Shown here one piece after another: positions 59,119-64,000 of a DNA stretch of 64,000 nucleotides. Source of the DNA: Pseudomonadota bacterium (GTDB lineage: Bacteria > Pseudomonadota > Alphaproteobacteria > Caulobacterales > Caulobacteraceae); the NCBI GenBank assembly GCA_023386645.1, contig JAEWJI010000062.1, positions 101,523 through 165,522 of the forward strand, in the 5' to 3' direction. The translations under genes and the position numbers were made by a program. Positions within the stretch are counted from its first letter, which is position 1. Each line of letters begins with the position of its first letter. The notes beneath the pieces are model-generated. The model searched no databases. It had not been told where the DNA came from and saw only the letters and a program-made list of their open reading frames with translations.

Positions 59119-60246
59119 ATGGCCGAGACCTCGACCGAGACGCTGAAGACCACGCCGCTGAACGCCGCGCACCGGAGCCTGGGCGCCCGCATGGTGGCTT
59201 TTAGCGGTTACGACATGCCGGTGCAGTATGAGGGCGTGCTGGCCGAGCATCGCTGGACGCGCGAGCACGCGGGCCTGTTCGACGTGTCGCACATGGGCCA
59301 GTGCCGGATCGCTGGCACGGACGCCATCGCCCAGTTCGAACGGTTCGTGCCCGGCGACTATCAGGCGCTGAAGCCCGGCAAGCAGAAGTACACCCTGCTG
59401 CTGAACGACAAGGGCGGGATCATCGACGACCTGATGGCGGGTAAGCCGGAGGATGACGGCCTGTTCGTCGTCGTCAACGCCGGCAACAAGGATGAGGACT
59501 TCGCCTTCTGGCGCGCGAACCTGGAAGGCGACGCGACGCTGGAGGTGCTGGAGGACCGCGCGCTGCTGGCCATCCAGGGGCCGGAAGCCGCCGAGGTGAT
59601 GTCGGCGCATGAGCCCCGTCTGGCCGAGATGGGCTTCATGGACAGCGCGCGGATGACCCTGTTCGGCTGCGACGCCTATGTCTCCCGTTCGGGCTACACC
59701 GGCGAGGACGGCTACGAGATCTCGATCCCGGCGGACCAGGCCGAGCGGGTGTGGAGCCTGCTGTTGGAGGACGCGCGGGTGAAACCGATCGGCCTGGGCG
59801 CGCGCGACAGCCTGCGGCTGGAGGCGGGGCTGCCGCTGCACGGGCACGACATCGTACCGGACACCTCGCCGGTCGAGGGCGCCCTGACCTTCGCGCTTTC
59901 GAAGTCGCGCAAGGAACGGGCGGATTTCGCCGGGGCCGAGCGGGTGCTGAAGGAACTGGCGGACGGCCCGTCGCGGGTTCGCGTGGGCCTGCACGTCAAG
60001 GAGGGCGCGCCGGCCCGTGAAGGCGCGGAGATCGCCAACGCGGACGGGACCGTCATCGGCAAGGTCACCTCGGGCGGCCCCTCCCCCACCCTCGGTCGGA
60101 ACATCGCCATGGGCTACGTGCCGCCCACCCAGGCCGAGCTGGGGACCGAGTTGAAGGTGCTCGTGCGCGGGCGCCCGGCCGCCGCCGAGGTGGTCGCCAC
60201 GCCGTTCGTCGCCACCCGCTACTATCGCAAACCCAAAGCCGCCTGA
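59119..60246 (+). CDS. gcvT: Aminomethyltransferase (glycine cleavage T protein)
   Basis: GcvT transfers the methylene from the lipoylated H protein to tetrahydrofolate, releasing ammonia. The 375-residue protein has the family start AHRSLGARMVAFSGYDMPVQ, then FDVSHMGQCRI, GYTGEDGYEI and C-terminal TRYYRKP. I chose the ATG at 59119; an in-frame extension back to 58834 would lie in the riboswitch. First gene of the operon. Confidence 0.97.
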   Translation: MAETSTETLKTTPLNAAHRSLGARMVAFSGYDMPVQYEGVLAEHRWTREHAGLFDVSHMGQCRIAGTDAIAQFERFVPGDYQALKPGKQKYTLLLNDKGGIIDDLMAGKPEDDGLFVVVNAGNKDEDFAFWRANLEGDATLEVLEDRALLAIQGPEAAEVMSAHEPRLAEMGFMDSARMTLFGCDAYVSRSGYTGEDGYEISIPADQAERVWSLLLEDARVKPIGLGARDSLRLEAGLPLHGHDIVPDTSPVEGALTFALSKSRKERADFAGAERVLKELADGPSRVRVGLHVKEGAPAREGAEIANADGTVIGKVTSGGPSPTLGRNIAMGYVPPTQAELGTELKVLVRGRPAAAEVVATPFVATRYYRKPKAA

Positions 60247-60264
60247 CCTTTCGGAGAGCCAGAC

Positions 60265-60630
60265 ATGCATTTCACCAAGGATCACGAATGGGTCCGCGTC
60301 GAGGGCGACGTGGCCACCATCGGCATCAGCAAGCACGCGGCCGACGCGCTCGGCGACGTGGTGTTCGTCGAGACGCCGGAAGCCGGCAAGACCGTGGGCA
60401 AGGGCGACAGCCTGGCCGTGGTCGAGAGCGTCAAGGCGGCGTCCGACGTCTATGCTCCCGTCGCCGGCGAAGTCATCGAGGGCAACGACGCCCTGGGCTC
60501 CGCGCCGGAGACGGTGAACGCCGATCCGGAAGGCGAGGGCTGGTTCGCCAAGGTCCGGGTGTCGGATGCATCCGCGCTGGACGGCCTGATGGATCGGGCG
60601 GCGTACGACGCGTATCTGACGACGCTCTAG
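60265..60630 (+). CDS. gcvH: Glycine cleavage system H protein
   Basis: A 121-residue lipoyl carrier. The lipoylation Lys is in VVESVKAASDVYAP. GGAGAG ribosome site, 18 bp after gcvT. Carries the aminomethyl group from the P protein to the T protein. Confidence 0.97.
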   Translation: MHFTKDHEWVRVEGDVATIGISKHAADALGDVVFVETPEAGKTVGKGDSLAVVESVKAASDVYAPVAGEVIEGNDALGSAPETVNADPEGEGWFAKVRVSDASALDGLMDRAAYDAYLTTL

Positions 60631-60634
60631 AAGT

Positions 60635-60780
60635 CTTGAGCCCTCCCCTTGAGGGGGAGGGTCGGGTGGGGTGGAGGCACGGTCTCACCCTCCCAAACTC
60701 CGATGGCGCCGAACAAGTCCTTCTCGGCCCCAGACTGCAACCACCCCATCCCAACCCTTCCCCCTCGAGGGGAAGGGCTA
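60635..60780. repeat. REP-like intergenic repeat, copy 3
   Basis: Two hairpins flank the element: CCCTCCCC / GGGGAGGG (60641-60648, 60654-60661) and CCCTTCCCC / GGGGAAGGG (60755-60763, 60769-60777). GGGTGGGGTGG near 60664 pairs with CCACCCCATCC near 60741. Sequence differs from copies 1 and 2, but the layout is the same (G/C-rich hairpins at both ends, paired inner arms). It lies inside the gcv operon, between gcvH and gcvPA. Confidence 0.75.
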
Positions 60781-60790
60781 GGAGCCTAGA

Positions 60791-62131
60791 ATGCGCTACC
60801 TCCCCCTGACGCCTGACGACCGGACCGCCATGCTGGCGGCGATCGGGGCGAAGTCGATCGACGATCTGTTCGTGGACGTGCCGCAAGCCGCGCGGCGCGA
60901 GGGGTTCGTGGACCTGCCGCGCGTGGCCGGCGAGCTGGAGGTCGAGCGGGCGCTGGGGGCCATGGCGGCGAAGAACGCCACGGCTGGGACCGTGCCGTTT
61001 TTCTGTGGCGCCGGCGCCTACAAGCACCACGTGCCGGCGACGGTGGACCATGTGATCCAGCGGTCGGAGTTCCTGACCAGCTATACGCCCTATCAGCCGG
61101 AGATCGCCCAGGGGACGCTGCAGTATCTCTATGAGTTCCAGACCCAGGTCGCGAACCTGACCGGCATGCCGGTGGCCAATGCGTCGCTGTATGACGGCTC
61201 GACGGCGATGGCCGAGGGCGTGCTGATGGCCACCCGGGTGACGCGCCGGAACAAGGCCGTGATCTCGGGCGGGGTGCATCCCCACTATGTCGCCGCGACC
61301 GAGACGGTGGTGCACGCCGTCGGCGTCGAGACCCAGGTGCTGGCCGCCGCCGTGGACGCCGAGGCCGATGTCGTCGCCCAGATCGGGCCCGATACGGCCT
61401 GCGTGGTGGTGCAGACGCCCAACGTGTTCGGGACGGCCACCGACGTGACGAAGATCGCCGAGGCGGCGCATGCCGCCGGCGCCCTGCTGATCGTCGTGGT
61501 CACCGAGGCTGTGTCCATGGGCCTGCTGAAATCGCCGGGTGAGATGGGCGCCGACATCGTCGCGGCCGAGGGCCAGTCGATCGGCAATGCGCTCAACTTC
61601 GGCGGTCCCTACGTCGGTCTGTTCGCCACGCGCGACAAGCTGATCCGCCAGATGCCGGGACGCCTGACCGGCGAGACGGTGGACGCGGATGGGGAGCGGG
61701 GCTTTGTGCTCACCCTGTCGACGCGGGAGCAGCACATCCGCCGCGACAAGGCGACGTCGAATATCTGCACCAACTCAGGACTCTGCACCCTGGCCTTCAC
61801 CATCCACATGAGCCTGCTGGGCGAGACGGGGCTGCGGCGGCTCGCGTTGCTGAACCATGAGGCGGCGGTGAAGACGCGCGACGCCCTGGCGGCCATCCCC
61901 GGCGTCGAGGTGCTGACGCCGCGCTTCTTCAACGAGTTCGCGGTCAGGTTGCCGAAGAACGCGACGGAGGTCGTCGAGGCGCTGGCCGGGAAGCGCATCC
62001 TCGCCGGCGTGCCCTACGGCCGCCTCGCCCCCGCGGCCGGCATGGACGACGTCCTGCTGGTCGCCGCCACTGAAATCACCACGGACGCGGACATCGCGGC
62101 CCTGAAATCCGCCCTGGCGGAGGTTCTGTAA
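60791..62131 (+). CDS. gcvPA: Glycine dehydrogenase subunit 1 (P protein alpha)
   Basis: The 446-residue subunit is one half of the pyridoxal-phosphate-dependent P protein, which decarboxylates glycine. Family regions: YTPYQPEIAQGTLQYLYEFQ, GTVPFFCGAGAYKHHVP and SNICTNSGLCTLAF. It forms a heterotetramer with GcvPB. Overlaps gcvPB by one base (TAATGA). Confidence 0.97.
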   Translation: MRYLPLTPDDRTAMLAAIGAKSIDDLFVDVPQAARREGFVDLPRVAGELEVERALGAMAAKNATAGTVPFFCGAGAYKHHVPATVDHVIQRSEFLTSYTPYQPEIAQGTLQYLYEFQTQVANLTGMPVANASLYDGSTAMAEGVLMATRVTRRNKAVISGGVHPHYVAATETVVHAVGVETQVLAAAVDAEADVVAQIGPDTACVVVQTPNVFGTATDVTKIAEAAHAAGALLIVVVTEAVSMGLLKSPGEMGADIVAAEGQSIGNALNFGGPYVGLFATRDKLIRQMPGRLTGETVDADGERGFVLTLSTREQHIRRDKATSNICTNSGLCTLAFTIHMSLLGETGLRRLALLNHEAAVKTRDALAAIPGVEVLTPRFFNEFAVRLPKNATEVVEALAGKRILAGVPYGRLAPAAGMDDVLLVAATEITTDADIAALKSALAEVL

Positions 62132-63708
62132 TGAGCACCATGAACACCGTCGGCCGTCCGACCGCGCCGAACCGCGTCGACCACGACTACAAGCACCCCA
62201 CACTGACGGGCGGGCGCGGCTTGTTGCAGGACGAGAAGCTGATCTTCGAGGGCGAGGGCTGGGGCAAGACCGGGGTCGATCTGCCGGAGCCGAAGGCGGA
62301 CGGCTCGGATCTGGGCGATCTGGTGCGGCGCGATCCGATCGGTCTGCCGGGCTTGAGCGAGCCCGAAGCCATGCGCCACTACGTGAGGCTCTCCCAGAAG
62401 AACCACGCCATCGACCTGGCCATCTATCCGCTGGGCTCGTGCACGATGAAGCACAACCCGCGCCTGAACGAGAAGATGGCGCGCCTGCCCGGCTTCTCCG
62501 ACATCCATCCGCTGCAACCACAGTCGACGGTGCAGGGGGCGCTGGAGCTGATGGACAGCCTGGCCCACTGGCTGAAGACCCTGACCGGGATGCCGGCGGT
62601 GGCTTTGTCGCCCAAGGCGGGGGCGCATGGCGAACTGTGCGGCCTGATGGCCATCCGGGCGGCGCACGAGGCGTCGGGAGAGCATGAGCGCCGCCGCAAG
62701 GTGCTGGTGCCGACCTCGGCCCACGGGACGAACCCGGCGACGGCGGCCTTCGTCGGCTATTCGGTGGTCGAGGTGGCGCAGACCGAGGACGGCCGCGTGG
62801 ACGTGGCCGATCTGGCGTCCAAGCTGGGGCCGGACGTCGCCGCCATCATGGTGACCAATCCCAACACCTGCGGCCTGTTCGAGCGCGACATCCTGGAGAT
62901 CAGCCGCCTGACCCACGAAGCGGGCGCCTACTTCTACTGCGACGGGGCCAACTTCAACGCCATCGTCGGGCGGGTGCGGCCGGGCGACCTGGGCGTCGAC
63001 GCCATGCACATCAACCTGCACAAGACCTTCTCTACGCCCCACGGTGGCGGCGGGCCGGGCGCGGGTCCTGTGGTCCTGTCCGAGGCGCTGGCGCCCTTCG
63101 CTCCGGCGCCCTGGGTCGTGTCGGGCGAGGACGGCTTCAAGCTGGTCGAGTTCGCGGAGGACGAGGCGGAGCAGGCCTTCGGCCGGCTATGCGCCTTCCA
63201 GGGCCAGATGGGCATGTATGTCCGCGCGCTCAGCTACATGATGAGCCACGGCTCGGACGGCCTGCGGCAGGTGGCCGAGGACGCGGTGCTGAACGCCAAT
63301 TACATCAAGGCCCGGCTGCAGGACCTGATGAGTCCCGCCTTCCCCGAGGGGCCCTGCATGCACGAGGCCCTGTTCGACGACGAATGGCTGAAGGGCACGG
63401 ACATCACCACGCTCGACTTCGCCAAGGCGATGATCGACGAGGGCTACCACCCGATGACGGTCTATTTCCCGCTGGTCGTGCATGGCGCAATGCTGATCGA
63501 GCCGACCGAATCCGAATCGAAGGCCTCGCTCGACCTCTTCGTGGCGACTCTGCGCGACCTCGCCATGGCGGCGAAGGGCAACGACAAGAGCCGCTTCACG
63601 GCTGCGCCGCACCACGCCCCGCTGCGCCGGCTCGACGAGACCCGCGCAGCCCGGCAGCCGGTGCTGAAATGGACGCAGCCCGCGCCCCTCCGCGAAGCGG
63701 CCGAGTGA
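62131..63708 (+). CDS. gcvPB: Glycine dehydrogenase subunit 2 (P protein beta)
   Basis: The 525-residue catalytic subunit with the PLP lysine in HINLHKTFSTPHGGGGPG (near residue 295). The C-terminal half contains a small domain. GGAGGTT ribosome site inside the end of gcvPA. Last gene of the glycine cleavage operon. The lpd-encoded L protein is not in the window. Confidence 0.97.
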   Translation: MSTMNTVGRPTAPNRVDHDYKHPTLTGGRGLLQDEKLIFEGEGWGKTGVDLPEPKADGSDLGDLVRRDPIGLPGLSEPEAMRHYVRLSQKNHAIDLAIYPLGSCTMKHNPRLNEKMARLPGFSDIHPLQPQSTVQGALELMDSLAHWLKTLTGMPAVALSPKAGAHGELCGLMAIRAAHEASGEHERRRKVLVPTSAHGTNPATAAFVGYSVVEVAQTEDGRVDVADLASKLGPDVAAIMVTNPNTCGLFERDILEISRLTHEAGAYFYCDGANFNAIVGRVRPGDLGVDAMHINLHKTFSTPHGGGGPGAGPVVLSEALAPFAPAPWVVSGEDGFKLVEFAEDEAEQAFGRLCAFQGQMGMYVRALSYMMSHGSDGLRQVAEDAVLNANYIKARLQDLMSPAFPEGPCMHEALFDDEWLKGTDITTLDFAKAMIDEGYHPMTVYFPLVVHGAMLIEPTESESKASLDLFVATLRDLAMAAKGNDKSRFTAAPHHAPLRRLDETRAARQPVLKWTQPAPLREAAE

Positions 63709-63733
63709 TCGGCCGGCGCGGCAAAGCTCGGGC

Positions 63734-63748
63734 TTAAGCCTTCGTTGA
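63734..63748 (+). promoter_or_regulatory. Possible CtrA-type gapped box
   Basis: TTAA, seven bases, TTGA, one mismatch from the TTAA-N7-TTAA box bound by CtrA in Caulobacterales. It lies about 55 bp upstream of the start codon of the L,D-transpeptidase gene. Weak, single-site evidence. Confidence 0.3.
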
Positions 63749-63803
63749 CCCTGTCGGATCAATTCTCGTACCCGGTGCGTTCCTGCGCCGGGTGGATCGG
63801 TCG

Positions 63804-64000
63804 ATGACTTGTGCCCTTGTCAGACGCGGCGCCGTAGCGCTCCTGACCCTTCTTGCCAGCCTGCTGCCGGTCGCGGCAGGCGAGCCCAGCTACGGGCCAA
63901 ACACCTATGACCGCACGCTCGAGGCGCTGATCGCCCACGAGGACATCGCCATGCGCGGCGGCTGGCCGAAGGTGCCCGGCTCCGTCACGGCGCTGAAGCC
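63804..64000 (+). CDS. L,D-transpeptidase (YcbB-like), N-terminal part cut by window edge
   Basis: The first 65 codons are seen. A signal peptide (RGAVALLTLLASLLPVAA) precedes PSYGPNTYDRTLEALIAHED and IAMRGGWPKVPG. The Y-x-x-x-L-E-A-L and GGWP-x-VP pattern is typical of the N-terminal scaffold of YcbB-like L,D-transpeptidases, which cross-link peptidoglycan at 3-3 positions. The catalytic YkuD domain lies outside the window. Confidence 0.7.
   Translation, partial: MTCALVRRGAVALLTLLASLLPVAAGEPSYGPNTYDRTLEALIAHEDIAMRGGWPKVPGSVTALK

Noticed and set aside
60473..61735. 420-codon open frame on the minus strand
   Set aside because: It runs opposite gcvH, the REP-like element and gcvPA; the translated product has no recognisable domain.
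1..64000. Prophage, insertion sequence or genomic island
   Set aside because: No transposase, integrase, terminase large subunit, portal or tail gene was seen. Only the two small terminase-like HTH proteins hint at phage origin, and both lie among core genes.

Overview
The window is a gene-dense, very GC-rich chromosomal stretch. The gene set points to an alphaproteobacterium of the family Caulobacteraceae (Caulobacter/Brevundimonas/Phenylobacterium type). Pointers are a GapR-type DUF2312 nucleoid protein, a TipF-like degenerate EAL protein, a TacA/NtrC-like orphan sigma-54 activator, the long (41-residue) form of ribosomal protein L36, a split transhydrogenase operon, a single large TonB-dependent receptor, and GANTC (CcrM-type) sites in repeats. 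I see no insertion sequence, prophage, integrase, CRISPR array, rRNA or tRNA. Most of the region looks like core chromosome. Genus-level assignment is inference.

Layout. 1-3034: start of a PhoR-like kinase, an MHYT hybrid kinase and a 69-codon gene behind isocitrate lyase. 3055-5922: aceA divergent from a RamB/ScfR-type regulator, with an inverted repeat between them. 5926-9933: a pair of 43-bp hairpin repeats, an HTH protein with a paralogue at 53 kb, a secreted gluzincin peptidase, a WYL-type regulator divergent from two small genes, and a DUF4160-DUF2442-DUF1801 cluster ending at 10404. 10408-13979: proton-translocating transhydrogenase (pntA1, pntA2, an extra membrane protein, pntB) with an aa3-oxidase subunit IV-like gene upstream. 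14055-20954: M3 oligopeptidase, DUF1203 protein, sigma-54 activator, TonB-dependent receptor. 20951-25964: gapR, rpmJ, lytic transglycosylase, cysS, folE, with REP-like repeats between genes.

26116-34462: ExbD, YjbR-type protein, aldo/keto reductase, small HTH protein, UbiD, then four tandem paralogous membrane proteins of no family I recognise, an M14 peptidase and a MAPEG protein. 34503-37869: pmbA, a CysQ-like phosphatase, small proteins and a Cys-x5-Arg phosphatase. 37959-42769: an envelope-lipid cluster (MsbA-like ABC exporter, DUF374 acyltransferase, waaA, lpxK). 42754-50684: amidohydrolase, L,D-transpeptidase-like lipoprotein, purD, xseA, DUF2093, M23 peptidase, receiver protein and an LpxL-like acyltransferase. 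50674-58748: SDR, TipF-like protein, second HTH paralogue, ispH, argS, adenine/adenosine deaminase, DUF421 protein.

58870-63708 is a complete glycine cleavage operon, gcvT-gcvH-gcvPA-gcvPB, headed by a tandem glycine riboswitch. A truncated L,D-transpeptidase gene closes the window.

The signals least explained by known families are: (1) the four-gene tandem membrane-protein family at 29756-32163; (2) a 22-bp motif found at 6547, 9048 and 53577, placed exactly 17 bp from the start codon of both HTH paralogues and also between the WYL regulator and its divergent neighbour; (3) the paired GANTC-containing hairpins at 5926-6042; (4) palindromes in the aceA and tipF intergenic regions.
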